A stretch of DNA of 64,000 nt from Saxidomus purpurata (lineage: Eukaryota; Mollusca; Bivalvia; Venerida; Veneridae). Position numbers and translations under genes: made by a program. The DNA lies in contig JAFMSR010000012.1 in NCBI GenBank assembly GCA_022818135.1, forward strand, positions 11,619,157 through 11,683,156, read 5' to 3'. The notes beneath the pieces were generated by a model that was not told the origin of the DNA, did not search any database, and saw only the letters and a list, made by a program, of their open reading frames with translations. Of this stretch, positions 25,871-37,015 are shown piece after piece; positions within the stretch are counted from its first letter, which is position 1, and the number at the start of each line of letters is the position of its first letter.

Positions 25871-27420
25871 AAAATATTTAGTAGGGTAAGAGAACACCCG
25901 TATAACCTGAAAAAATCTGATTTAAAACTTAACCAATTTTCTTGTAGGAAAGAGAGTTGACATGTTATACACACAGGTTGGACAAACCATAGGCAGGTCG
26001 TTGTTTCAGAAGATTTTTCCAACGATTTTTCTAGCACACAGTGTTAAAGCATAGACCCAGTAACTGTTACTTTTTGGAATCGCAACTCAGACTGTTAAAA
26101 TACATACAATTTTATCATAATTTCGATCCCTAAGATGCATATAATGGTTTCGACCGTATTTAGTTGCCAATATTTTGTTACTTGCATTTGTGTGTGGTTC
26201 ACAGAAACGAACAAAGGTTTCGTTACGTAAACGAGAAAGTAACATATTAGTTCATAAAATGATAGATCTCAAGTTACAGCAATTAGCGAATGATTGAGAC
26301 ACGAAGACGCTTATATCCGTCTGTATGTGTTCTCTCTTTCCAATTATGCCAACGATATTAACAGATGCGCCACTCATGAAAATATCACTTTTGGTGCCCC
26401 TTCGTGAAATTATAACGTTATTTTACACCTAAATCAACAGAGACAGAAAAAATTACAATCATAATAAAAGAACTGACAATCAAATAGTTTTGCATAATAT
26501 CAAAAATGTTGGTATGTAAAGTTTGAGTACTCTACACGACAATCTTCAAAGAAGATTTAACTAAGGAACTGTTGATCTGGTATTTAAATACAGCTACACT
26601 CGTTCATTTGGCAGTTTCAAATACAGTAAAATACGTTATATAAACGATGATATGTGTGAATTGATAATAAAAGTTTCCGGATATGAGTAACTGTGTCAAT
26701 ACAACAAGGTACTTATCAGCAAATGAGAAATGCATGATGTGTAACATTGATTATTGTAAGTCGCAATGTGTTCTTTGCGAAATAAGTTTCACTAAGATTA
26801 AATTTGATCGAATTGTTATATCTGAAGCAATATAATATTTCAATTATTCTGTGTCTGCTTCATGATTAATTCTTGTGAATGAATATATAATGGAACTAAC
26901 CACCTTACATAAAGTACAGCCAAAGTAATTTCTATTTGATCGTAATCTACCTGTCAGTATTTTATTCATACACCTGAGTTTTAAGAGAGCAACGCCTAAA
27001 CCTTATGGTAAAAGATTATAAAGTTGGTTCGAAACAAATTTTAATTAGAAATATGGTAATTTTAACCTTCACTTCGAGTGTTCAAATACTAAACAAACTG
27101 ATCTTTAAGTCTTTAAGCGCACGAAACAACCAACAGACATCTAACGAAAACAAATGACCCTCTGTAGAGACCAAAATAGGCGGATATCTGAGAAGAACTG
27201 TTTTTTTTATATATCTAGATTCAAACAGATATAGCCATAATAGGTGAGGTAAAAAAGGGTTTATGTCTATAGGAAAGACAATTATAAGTTTTATAACCTT
27301 TGTACAAGTGTGCAGGTCAGTACTTCGACTTTGACAGTAATATCAAGACTAGTTTTGTGTTCTGTGGCTGTGATATTTACGTAGCTGTAGTGACTCTTGT
27401 TGCAATTAATGGTAGCATGG
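25871..27420. other. Intergenic; includes R2 copy B
   Basis: No gene seen. Segment 26360-26420 is the second copy of repeat R2 (see 19625-19740). The remainder is AT-rich and unremarkable. Confidence 0.4.
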
Positions 27421-27565
27421 ACACTCTTATCAAAACATGGAATATGTTGCATTGAAAGATAGTGCTAATTTTAGGTAGGTCCGAGGCCAAATTATACTTT
27501 TCAAAACTTCACAGAAATTTCACTGCAATGAGCTGGTCAGTTTCAGACATAAGACTCACTATTAG
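27421..27565 (+). repeat. Dispersed repeat family R3, copy A
   Basis: The ordered blocks ATGTTGCATTGAAAGATAG, GAGGCCA, TTTTCAAAAC, TTCAC, GAGCTGGTCAGTTTCAGAC, AGACTC and AAGAAAAAACATC match 41150-41275. The copies are diverged and non-coding. Confidence 0.7.
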
Positions 27566-27633
27566 ATAAGAAAAAACATCTAAAACGTGGTGTAAATCGT
27601 GCCTTTTTTCCTATTTGCACTTAAGGTAAAGGT

Positions 27634-27790
27634 AATAAAATTGTTATTTGTTTTTGACGTGATATATGGGGATATATTATATAGCCGCCTCGACAAAATA
27701 TTACCCGAGCCGTTAGGCGAGGGTAATATAAGTCTAGGCGGGTAATATATCCTCATATACCACTTCAAAAACCAAATAACATATAATATT
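27634..27790. mobile_element. Foldback MITE with ~70-bp arms
   Basis: The left arm contains TTATTTGTTTTTGACGTGAT, ATATGGGGATATATTA, GCCGCCTCGAC and ATATTACCC. The right arm, reverse-complemented, gives TTATTTGGTTTTTGAAGTGG, TATATGAGGATATATTA, CCCGCCTAGAC and TATATTACCC. A short loop (CGAGCCGTTAGGCGAGG) itself pairs as GCC/GGC. It is an imperfect hairpin of about 155 bp. Confidence 0.8.
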
Positions 27791-27869
27791 ACGTGACCGA
27801 GAACTAATTTATGGCCACTATGTGTGTGTGTAATAGTCAACAAGGATCTTAAAAGATAAATTGTGTTTT

Positions 27870-27924
27870 GTAGAAGAAGTTTAATCCGTTTTCCGACCAA
27901 GAAAACGGATTAAACTTCTTCTAC
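27870..27924. repeat. Perfect 24-bp inverted repeat, 7-nt loop
   Basis: The stem begins GTAGAAGAAGTTTAATCCGT (27870-27893) and is matched exactly by 27901-27924 across the loop CGACCAA. With no mismatch in 24 pairs it is recent or maintained. The right half runs directly into the LINE tail fragment, so it may be a product of retrotransposon insertion with local inversion, or a fold-back assembly artefact. Confidence 0.85.
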
Positions 27925-28058
27925 ACTGCATTCTGCAGGACCCAATACCGACATCAATCATTTTTCCCTCGCACCATTAGAGGCTGGAATAAACTGCCTA
28001 CAGACATCATGTCAGCCGGGTCAGTTGACTCTTTCAGAGCTCAACTGTCTAAACACTT

Positions 28059-28066
<8 letters not shown>
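27915..28066 (+). pseudogene. 3' end of a CR1/L2/Jockey-type LINE ORF2 (fragment)
   Basis: The open frame reads QSFFPRTIRGWNKLPTDIMS followed by AGSVDSFRAQLSKHF. The motif S-F-F-P-R-T-I-R-x-W-N-x-L-P near the carboxyl end, then S-x-x-x-F-K/R, is the usual C-terminal signature of non-LTR retrotransposon reverse transcriptases. Only the last ~45 codons remain and they run straight into an (AAT)n tract, as a LINE 3' tail would. No reverse transcriptase core is present upstream, which fits 5' truncation. Confidence 0.75.

Positions 28067-28103
<37 letters not shown>
28063..28103. repeat. (AAT)n microsatellite
   Basis: About thirteen uninterrupted AAT/ATA units directly after the LINE fragment, probably its 3' tail. 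Confidence 0.9.
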
Positions 28104-28221
28104 CTCTTTATTTAAAGAAGCTAGCTCATTAAGCATATGTACATAAAGCAACATATTTCTTATCTACCATGAGGCCTTCTATTAACAATAATAATACACA
28201 ACTGAGAAAAACTAACACAAC

Positions 28222-28225
28222 ACAT

Positions 28226-28256
<31 letters not shown>

Positions 28257-28275
28257 CACACGCACACACACACGT
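28222..28275. repeat. (CACG)n and (CA)n microsatellite
   Basis: Seven or so CACG (ACGC) units followed by CA dinucleotides. Confidence 0.9.
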
Positions 28276-28939
28276 ACACTCACATACACACTAAAAATAT
28301 TGAGCAGAACTTCATTATTATATTATACAATCAATCATTTACTGAGTAGTATATATATATTTTTTTATTCATTTATAGTAATGACTCATGCACTGTCAAC
28401 GATGGGATATCATCGTATAAATTTGACAAAAGTAAGTTATGTAGGGCAAGTTTGAATTGCTTAAGTGTTTTTTGCTCTTTTATTTGCCTAACTTCCTCTT
28501 TTTTTAATCATTCACTGCAGGAACGTAGAATCTACGTTCCTGTTCACTGTAAATATTCTCAATTTAATTTTATTTTCCCTCTTTTTGCGCACCCTGGCAA
28601 TAATTCTCAAACAGTTAAAGGTGGCCAGCAACACGGAAGAAGAAGAACTATGTGATGTATTATTTTAATCATGTTTGTTATTTATTGAGATTATTTCATG
28701 TCGATCAAAAGCTATACTGTATAGTAAAGCCTATGTTTTATCATGTTTGTAATGACCTACCAACTCAGAAGAAAATATGTATTGTATTATTTTGCAATAT
28801 CCTTCGTTTTCTCAGGAATACTCTATACGGTTCCTGGTTCACTCAGAGCTATAATTTGAAAAATTCTTTCGCATAATTCGTTTCGGTAGTTAAGATGCTT
28901 TGAGCTAAATAGTTACTTTCACGTGGTTACGAAACGGAA
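28276..28939. other. 5' flank of GCSH
   Basis: No exon recognised. It contains a near-perfect palindrome at 28518-28542 (12-bp stem CAGGAACGTAGA around a single A). The last 80 bases before the GCSH start probably include its promoter and 5' UTR. An E-box CACGTG lies at 28920-28925, 14 bp before the ATG. The frames 28452-28655 and 28652-28876 look like chance. Confidence 0.4.
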
Positions 28940-31900
28940 ATGGCTTCCTGTTTACTCCGAAAGATAGCTAGTCCGCAAATTTTTCGCTATGTTTCCCGTA
29001 ATGCAACATCTTTTAGTATAGTACAGAGACAAAATAGAAAGATACATTCATCTCCATCTATACGACGTAAGTTTCTAGAAATGACAGCGAGTTTTTCGTT
29101 TAAAAATGCAAGTTTGTTTTGAAGGACGCTCGTGCCGATGTACATTGTATGACTTACCTCCCTTTCATTAGTTGAGCCGCATTTAAGTACCATAAGTAGT
29201 GACTCTGTTAAAAAGTGGCAGTGGCTAGGTAGCCGTGACCGGCTACCTAGTCTTTTGGTCTAGGTAGCCGGATCCGGCTACCTAGACCAAAAGGGTAGGT
29301 AACTGTACATATAATTTCATACAAGGAGCTACATAGAATCGGTATCCTCCCGTATTGAGTTCTCGAGCGACATTCCTTCTCGAGCACTTCCGAAATTCGC
29401 GTGACCATCCGATATTATGACGCGTTTTGACAGAAGGAAATCCTTACCTGACGCACTTGGGTATATCCGACCAAAATCCAAACTATCTTTAGATATGCTA
29501 TTAAGGTAAGGCTTTTGTTGTTTATATACAACAATGAGCTTTTTAGCCATTTTCACAAATGCAACTTTCATCCTCACTTTCAAACTGACCTTAATCGGTG
29601 AAAAGTATTTGTAACAAACAATACTAAATTTAGCTGAGTACTACGTCATATTTCAAAACGAGGCACAACCGGAAGTGGAAATTCTCGCGCGCAAAACAAA
29701 AACTATGGAAGCCCGAAGGTGCTATGTACACTAAATCTTATTTTCATTTTTTGCGGGCTTTGAAATACAATTTTTTTTTTTTATAAAATGAAAATCTCCA
29801 TAGAAAATTTACTTTCATTACTCTTTTATAATTCAAATCAATGGTAAATAGATCGTACATGAATAATGTGGGTCTGCTAACACTTTCAATTACTTTGCTA
29901 ATGATAAATGCAGATGACAATTGAGGTAGTCGTGGATGGGTTAATGTGTTCGCTAACCTTGTTACTTCTGTTGTTGTTATTATTTAATGATATGTTTCAA
30001 GAAAAAAAATTATTCCTAGTTAGATTTGTTGAATTTCATTTGTTGCTACATGACCCCCCTACGCTTCTATACCATGCTTTTACGGGCAGTCCACCAAATG
30101 ACGTCATAAATTACAATTCTCAGGGGATCGAGAACGCAATACGACCTTTCGTTCTGGGGTCAAATGACACCGCCATATTGGAACTTAATGTTTACAATTT
30201 AGAATGTGTTTATCATTTCATATTTTTTGTATATTTTGCGGAAGATGTTAACGAAGTAAGGCATGAAGAAGGAAACGGTAAGTCTTCGCTTGTTTATTAG
30301 TTATGAACGTTTGGTCGCTTAAGTGCTCGAGAAGTGATGACTCCAGGATATTGAATATGACTATTAGTCATTAATTAAGGTATATAATTTTCGAGAAAAG
30401 TTATTTTTGGATATTTATTAACATTAATTACAATGAATATACGCCTTTTGTATTACTAAACCGGACAAAATGACCTTTAAACTTTAGTTCGATGCAACAA
30501 AGCGTTATGTGGATAAGGTAAAAGAAGCAGTTACAATGCTGTAGCACTGATCTAATGACGTCAGTGTAGCGCATGCGTGTTTCTATTTTATTTGTTCGAT
30601 GCATTTTGCTGTGGAACAGTCGCCATATTGGAACCGAAATTCCACTAGAATTCGTTCTATAGATCTATCTTCTTAGGCGAGTTGTTGTATTTTTATGAAT
30701 GGCCGAAGAAACTATATTATTGATATATTGATAGCGTTGTGGCTACAGAGTATAGCCTGTTTGTATTAACGATTTTTGGGCTTTATAATAGCGACCACGG
30801 TGATGACATACATTAGCAATGCAAAACCAATTAGAGTTGCGTCCCTTGAATGAATCTAATGAATATTTATGAAGCGCTAAATCAGCCCAAGAATGGTGCC
30901 GATTTACTGCTTTAGAAATGATTAAAAAGGGAATTGCCGGAAAACAGTCTAATTTGAATATTTAATTAAGACCTGTATACCTCGGGAAAACCCGCAAATT
31001 ATCCGAAAGCCGTAATTTATCAGTACAAAAACAAGTGTCAAAAGTTTGAAAATGTTGATATTCCGTTAATCGGTCAATTTCGCTTGGTTTTCAGGTTTTA
31101 TTTGAAAATATACCCCAATTGGGAGATATGCTTAGCCTGTTGAAGTACAGCCGTGGCCATTATTCTGTACACTGTAATGTAATACAGTAATCGTCTCATA
31201 TAACTGTTAAGTTATAATTTTCTTGTTAAAAGTTTATTTGTTTATAAATTAGACAAGGATGGCAGTCGTATCGTGTAATTTACTGGTAAACATGCCCGAA
31301 ATATTGAATTTAGTTTCTGTTAAGGTTTATAGTTCATATAGTCCAATGCCTATATGTGCTGTTTATAGCACATTAAACCGGTGGTTTCTATGGCCTTCTT
31401 TGAGGTTGTTTTCCCGATTTTTCATTTTTTTATAATCTTCAAAGTTTTCATAGATAACTGCACAAATTTTCATAAAACACTTACTGTATATATTTCTTTT
31501 ACATATTCATAAAATTAATAATTTCAGCTTTCATTTGATACAAAACATTTAAAAGTTCATAAAAAAATAAAGAAAACAAAGGGTACGGCTGTATTTTCCA
31601 ATATATTCTTACTTGGTATATAGGACGGCCGGATAAAACACTTTTTCCAAACAGAACAAGTTGCTCCGGATAAACAACATTTAGAACTTTTTAAATGTTA
31701 GAGAGAAATAATTTTTGGCACTCACAAATTAATGAACTTGACTCAGTCAGTGGTGTCACATAGATTGAAATTAATTGAAAAGAGTTGATTTTTCACACCT
31801 ACCGCGAGTGACAAATGACAAGTGGAAAATAAACATTGATCAGGTATGGCGGAGTTAAACGGGAGAAGATAGTTTAAATCCAAATTTAAAGGTTCATAAT

Positions 31901-34900
31901 AAAGCTCTATATTTTTGAAACAATTACATTATGCAGTGCGGCGATTCGCAACGTAATACCGTGGCGACAATGTGTGATTCAAAGAATCTAAATGTAACAG
32001 GTCACTTTTACAGGTGTATTATACCAACAATACAGCGAGGAAAAAGTTATGTCTTGTGCAACATGTATTAAACTGTCGAAATATATGTACGGCTACCTAG
32101 CCTTTTGATCTAGGTAGCCGGATCCGGCTACCTAGACCAAAAGACTAGGTAGCCGGTCACGGCTACCTAGCCACTTCCTTAAAATGTCAACCCGGTTAGC
32201 TCAATTGGTAGAGCAAGAGACTTGTTATCTCGGGGTTGCAGGTTCGATTCCCGAGGATGTCCAACCAAAATTAAAAAATTAAAACAGTCTTTCGGATGAG
32301 ACTTAATACAATACAATACAATACAATTAAAAGTTTATTTTTAGTCTGTTATGTCATATACTAACAACAGTAGAAAAACATAAGCTATGTATAGCTTTTG
32401 ACTGACACCTGGCATGTATAAGAACCACGGATGTGTCTGGAATTGGGACGCCCCTGTAACTTGCACTACCTTTCCTTAAATTAGAATAACTTACTGAGGG
32501 CTTTGGCCATATGGGAAACAGGTATCAACGATAAAGCCCTAACATGTACACATACTCTCTGTTGAAGGCTTAACACGCTGTCATATATCATTAAGCAACA
32601 TAACGAACTTTGCCAATTTTCATTTATTTGCCATCATTCCCAGCAATCACAGCCTGAAATTTAATGAATCTTTATGGGAAATTTTTGTAACTAGAGGATT
32701 GCAAGTATGTTTCAGTTCAATAATCTTTTTACACCGAATTATGGCCCTTCCATTATATGTTACCTGAATGTATATATGGGACATGTTTTTTCTGTGGGTT
32801 GAAAGTTTGCTCTAGTCATAATTTCATTTTAATTAGGTGTTGATTCTTAAAAACAGTCAGCATTTGATGCATATACGCCTGCAGGCCTCTTATATATTCA
32901 AGAATGAACCTGTGTAACTCGGAATAAAATATTGTCGGATCCAGCTACCTAGCCACTGCCTTTTTAAAAAGAACAGTCCTTTAAAAAGGATATCTGGTTA
33001 CACCTGAGATGACCAAATGTTTTGTAGACTTGTGTTTAAGTAAAAGCTGTTTATGACAATGTTTTGCAGAGAAATATTTCACAGAGAAGCATGAGTGGGT
33101 AGATGTAAATGAAGGCCTTACTCAGGGAACAGTTGGTATAACAGACTATGCACAGGTATGTATGGCAGTAGTCTGCTCTGTACAGGTAGTTTCAGTGTTT
33201 TGCCACGGATAAAAACATGTAAATTGAGGAAGGAACTCAAGTGCCTATCCTTCCCAGGAACGATGGTTAGGTAAGTTTGATCATCTGTAAGTAACTGAAA
33301 TTTATAAGTTTTTGAAACTGATGTTAAAACTCTAGGAAAAAAGAATCACCACTCGATCAGCACCGATACTGTGCTGTAGATTTGATTATTCCCTGCCAGG
33401 TTGCTGGAGGGGGATTATTGGAATGGTATCCGTCCTTCCGTCCTTAACATCTTTTGTCCTCTCTATACTTCCCTTGAAGGATTTTGATGAAACTCATATC
33501 AGATCTTTACCTCATCAAGATGTTGTGCAGAATCCAAGAGCCTGTCACACTGGGTCAAGGTCACAACTTGAGGTCAAATGTTTGAGTCTAACATTTCCTG
33601 TCTGCTCCATATATCTCCTTAACCCCTGGAGGGATTTTGATGAAAGTAATGTCAAATGAAAGGTGTGCCCTATTTTTTTCACTGTGTTGAGAATTTAGGT
33701 ACTCTTTATTTGTTTCTTTTGTCATCCAGATTTTTCAAAAATAGTAGATCTACTTAATTTTCTGTCATTATAATAAGGTATAAATGAATTTATATTTGTC
33801 AGTGAAGAGAGAAGTACAGAGAGCTAATTTCAGTAGTTGGGAAGATTTCCTCACTTACTTTATAGCATTTATAGTTTGGGTTGTACAATGTTTTACAGTA
33901 ACATAAATGTGTTATATAATACATTGGTTTTAATTTTGCTATATATACTGCAAATGAAAGATACCATGCCTCAGTGTCACTGACTATTAATTACTGTATC
34001 AACTGACTGATTGATAGTCATGGGTTCAAACATGTGCCTTCATGTGAGAAAGTTAGTAGTTTCTAATGGAGGTCATGGATGTAGGAAAAATAGGTAAACT
34101 GTCCCCTCTCTCACCCCTTTGAAAAACTGAAAAATTGAGGGTGAAGCAGTAGTATAGTTCTTTTTCCAGTTAAGACTGCTTTGGAATATACCTCTGGAGT
34201 ATGAACAGTATGTGTGGTTTTGAAAAGTACATGTACATGGCTGATGCAAGTACAATGTACATGTATAATTAAGTCTATGGTAAGAAGGCACTGGACAATC
34301 ATTTGTTTTGGTTGAATACCTGCACAGCATCAGTAAAAAAATGCAGCAGAATGTAAGAAATTCACGCCTATCTGATCAAAATTGCCCCACATTTTGCCCA
34401 AATGTTGTCAGGACATAGTTGATAGTCTATTAGAAATTGTGTTTGTCACCAGCATATCCTCCTTGATGAGATGAGATCTGTTCGAAGTCAACGATGTTAA
34501 AAATTTCTTTTAAACGCTTGTAGGATAAGCTTGGAGAAGTGGTGTATGTACAGTTACCAGATATTGGACAGGAACTAGAAGCTGATGGTGAGTAGGTACT
34601 ATCCATGCATGCAAGTCAGCTATGAAAACAGAACAGTTTGACTAATATTTAAAGATTCTTTGTATGAGTTTGTCTTTGGTATGTTTACATTGCTGAAAGG
34701 GAGATAACTGGTATCTCCATCTGCAGAAATTACAATATGTAAATTATCTGCCTTTTGATGATGAAGTACTAATTTGTTTACCACACCAAAACCAAACAAA
34801 TTTCCCTTTTGTTTAGTAAATATAACAATATAAGTACAGGATTAAATGCTCTAGAGGGAAATGCCAAAACCCTTCAAGTGCTATTTAGTACATGAAAAAA

Positions 34901-36076
34901 GTGTCCAATTTCAAATTCTGCTGATGGTATTCAAACCTGTTACCTCCAGTTTAGGAATGCGATGCTTTACTCAGACACTGTTACACCTCGCTCCTTTGAT
35001 ATTTCTTTGGTAAACCAGAATTTAAAAGATGCATGTCTCCCTATGAAAATTCAACTTGTGAAAACTTTCAGGTGAAGCAGGTGTGTTAGAAAGTGTGAAG
35101 GCCGCCAGTGATATATACAGTCCTGTGTCTGGTGAAGTCACAGAGGTCAATGATGCAGTTGCTGAGAACCCGAAAACTATTAATGACAGCCCTTTTGAAG
35201 ACGGTGCGTAACAAAAAATTTTTATGTTTGGTCACTGTAATGCTAGAGAAATGTGATAGAAAGTGAAAAACTAGTACAATTTTAAGTAAACCCAGAACAG
35301 TCAAAATAGTAATAAAAGAACGCCCAAGGGAAAGGCCAAAACCTATCGCTGAATAAAATGGTCTCTGCATACAAAGACACTGGGGGGGGGGAACCGTTTA
35401 CCATAAAAATCGTACTTATGTCATATGGTAATTTTCCAAAAATAGCAAAAAAGTTTGTCGTAAAAGTATCGAAAGTCAATAAATACCTGACAATTAACAT
35501 CTGCGGACATAAGGATGGACATAATTCTTATGAGATTTGACACCTTCAGGCCGAATTGTAAAACTTAAAGCGGTCAGTATCCATAGAAATGAGCTGTTTG
35601 CACATAAATGGTCGCCTAATACGAACAAAAGACAAATTATTGGTCGCTAATTACTGGTCGCTGATCGCGTTGGACAAAAGTCGCTTAATGAAATAGCAAA
35701 ACAGTTTAAAAACAATCGGGGATTCAAAGCGATCGCTTAAGACAAATGTTGCTTGATACACGTGGTCACATGGACAAGTTAGACTGTACAAATAAAATTA
35801 TAGTAGAAATGGATAGGTGAGGAAATTTGGCAATCAGTTTTCCCTTCATGACCTTTGAAGACTATGATCAAGCTATGCATATCCGTACAATCTGATACTT
35901 ATCTATAGTTTTAGCTCCCATTTGAGCAATAAATTACAGTTATACCTAACATATCATTTACAATAAATTCATGTTTTTCAGGCTGGTTATTTAAGCTGAA
36001 CCTCTCATCACCTAGTGAGGTAGAAAGTTTAATGAATGAGGATAGTTATGAAGAATACCTGAAGACGTGTGACTGA
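28940..36076 (+). CDS. GCSH: Glycine cleavage system H protein, mitochondrial (complete, 5 exons)
   Basis: Exons: 28940-29066, 33070-33155, 34524-34587, 35072-35203, 35982-36076 (TGA). The phases agree and the sum is 504 nt, 167 aa, close to human GCSH (173 aa). The H protein carries the lipoyl arm that shuttles the aminomethyl group between the P, T and L proteins of the mitochondrial glycine cleavage complex. Residues 1-42 are Arg/Ser-rich without acids ([20 protein letters not shown] at the start), a typical mitochondrial presequence. The mature part starts near [12 protein letters not shown]. It shows [23 protein letters not shown] and the lipoylation site [17 protein letters not shown] with Lys at about residue 102, then [18 protein letters not shown] and a C-terminal [14 protein letters not shown]. 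All key residues are present. Intron 1 (4 kb) is mostly mobile DNA. Confidence 0.96.
29252..29293. repeat. Perfect 42-bp palindrome, left terminus
   Basis: Each half reads CTTTTGGTCTAGGTAGCCGGA up to the centre GGATCC and its exact complement. It is flanked by further GGCTAGGTAGCC and GGCTACCTAG words that can pair with each other, giving a cruciform-prone end. Confidence 0.9.
32102..32143. repeat. 42-bp palindrome, right terminus (one mismatch)
   Basis: Same palindrome as 29252-29293 in the inverted end, with one change (GATC for GGTC) in the left half. It is followed by ACTAGGTAGCCGGTCACGGC, the exact complement of the left end. Confidence 0.9.
32187..32270 (+). repeat. tRNA-like sequence (SINE head or tRNA pseudogene)
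   Basis: CGGTTAGCTCAATTGGTAGA gives a full D arm and A box (GCTC/GAGC stem). GCAGGTTCGATTCCCGAGGA gives a B box. The anticodon arm is GAGA/TCTC with loop CTTGTTA. The acceptor stem (AACCCGG with GATGTCC) does not pair and the T stem is mismatched, so a working tRNA is unlikely. It is followed by an A/T-rich tail and a (TACAA)n tract near 32306-32327, as in a tRNA-derived SINE. Confidence 0.6.
33420..33660 (-). repeat. Pearl-like tandem repeat fragment (reverse orientation)
   Basis: Starts with a short CCGT tract (CCGTCCTTCCGTCC) followed by two related units holding AAGGATTTTGATGAAACTCA and GGAGGGATTTTGATGAAAGT about 145 bp apart, with CAAGGTCACAACTTGAGGTC between. Read on the minus strand this is core units then a GGAC tract, the same layout as 25080-25870. 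It sits in GCSH intron 2. Confidence 0.5.
33656..34170 (+). repeat. Dispersed repeat family R4, copy A (GCSH intron 2)
   Basis: Shares with 36540-37015, in order: AAAGGTGTG, TTGAGAATTT, TTGTCATCCAGAT, GGTATAAATGA, GAGAGCTAATTTC, AAGTTGGG-like, CACTTACTTTATA, ACCATGCCTCAGTGTCACT, ACTGATTGATAGTCATGGGT and CACCCCTTTGAAAAACTGAA. The middle holds the S1 SINE B box (GTCATGGGTTCAA). Copies are about 480 bp and diverged by substitutions and small indels. Confidence 0.8.
35556..35775. repeat. Degenerate GGTCGCT(T)AAT minisatellite
   Basis: Repeated words GGTCGCCTAATACG, GGTCGCTAATTACT, GGTCGCTGATCGC, GTCGCTTAATGA, GATCGCTTAAGAC and GTTGCTTGATACA at irregular 15-40-bp spacing in GCSH intron 4. An old minisatellite with no coding role. 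Confidence 0.6.
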
Positions 36077-36539
36077 TAGTGTTAAACATAACTAAAATGA
36101 GCCAGACTGTGTGAAAATCAACATTAAACTTGTTCGACCAGTATGGATTCAGATTAGTTTGTATATCTGTGACATTAGATCTGAATTCATACCGATCGGG
36201 TATCTGTCACAGGTAAAACCTTAGTGACATTATATAGCACTTTTAACCAGATTAATGTTACAGGTCATTTCGGATAATGTGACAGTTACAAAATAGGTTT
36301 ATGCTTACAAAAACTGACATTGTGTAACCAGGTAGATCACATGTGAAAGAGAAGATTTAATCCATAAATATTCCCATTGATTTACATAATGATATTGGAC
36401 TCTTCTGTTGCATCACTGTCACATTGTCCTAAATCAACTGTAGATAATGATAACACTTGATTTTGTTTGCTGATTTGCACTAATGTTTGGTTTTTTGCAC
36501 TGTTTGGTTCAGTTTCTCATTTTGTGTGTGTAAGGTAAA

Positions 36540-37015
36540 GTGAAAGGTGTGACCTGTATGTTTTACTGTATTGAGAATTTCTGTTTTCTGCATTTGTTTT
36601 TTTTTTGTCATCCAGATCTTAAAAAAAGTAATAAATTTTTTGTTTTTATAAATGGGGTATAAATGATTTTTTTTTGCTTGCCAATGAAGTGAGAATGATA
36701 CCTATAGGAGTAGGAGAGCTAATTTCGGAAGTTGGGGAGGTTTTCTTCACCTACTTTATATCAGTTAAAGTTTTGGTTATAATATAAATATATGGTATAC
36801 AATAAAAGACACCATGCCTCAGTGTCACTTTCTATTAATCACTGATTGATAGTCATGGGTTCAAGCCCTGCTACCAACCATGTCTCTTTATGTGAGACAG
36901 TTTCTTATTGATGATAAGGCTCTTGAACAGGCCGTTCACAGAAAAAAAAAGGTAAAATGACCCTTATCTCACCCCTGTGAATAACTGAACAATTGTTGAA
37001 ACAAGGGTGAAACCT
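36540..37015 (+). repeat. Dispersed repeat family R4, copy B (3' of GCSH)
   Basis: Second copy of the 33656-34170 repeat in the same orientation, with the S1 SINE B box GTCATGGGTTCAAGCCCT and tail CATGTCTCTTTATGTGAGAC. The pair lies 2.9 kb apart, one inside the gene and one just beyond it. Confidence 0.8.

Larger units (their letters stand above)
29208..32967. mobile_element. TTAA-flanked palindromic DNA element (composite) in GCSH intron 1
   Basis: The left end at 29208 reads TTAAAAAGTGGCAGTGGCTA then GGTAGCC. A matching inverted end at 32179-32182 gives TTAAGGAAGTGGCTAGG. A third, at 32964-32967, gives TTAAAAAGGCAGTGGCTAGG. All three ends abut TTAA, the target used by piggyBac-type elements. 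Inside each of the first two ends is a 42-bp palindrome centred on GGATCC (29252-29293 perfect; 32102-32143 one mismatch), so the inverted termini extend about 80 bp. Most likely one ~2.97-kb element (29208-32182), with a second terminus downstream from a nested or related copy. No transposase is recognised; the 130-codon plus frame at 29908-30300 has no known domain. It is therefore non-autonomous. Confidence 0.7.

Noticed and set aside
25664..25897. Minus frame with a repeated SVRPSVRPS pattern
   Set aside because: It translates the ACGG microsatellite of the pearl-like element.
29908..30300. 130-codon plus-strand frame inside the GCSH intron element
   Set aside because: A leucine run and low-complexity segments, no transposase motif, no splice link to GCSH exons.
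32187..32270. Possible functional tRNA (D arm and B box present)
   Set aside because: The acceptor stem does not pair, the T stem is mismatched and base 37 of the anticodon loop is T; a SINE or pseudogene fits better.
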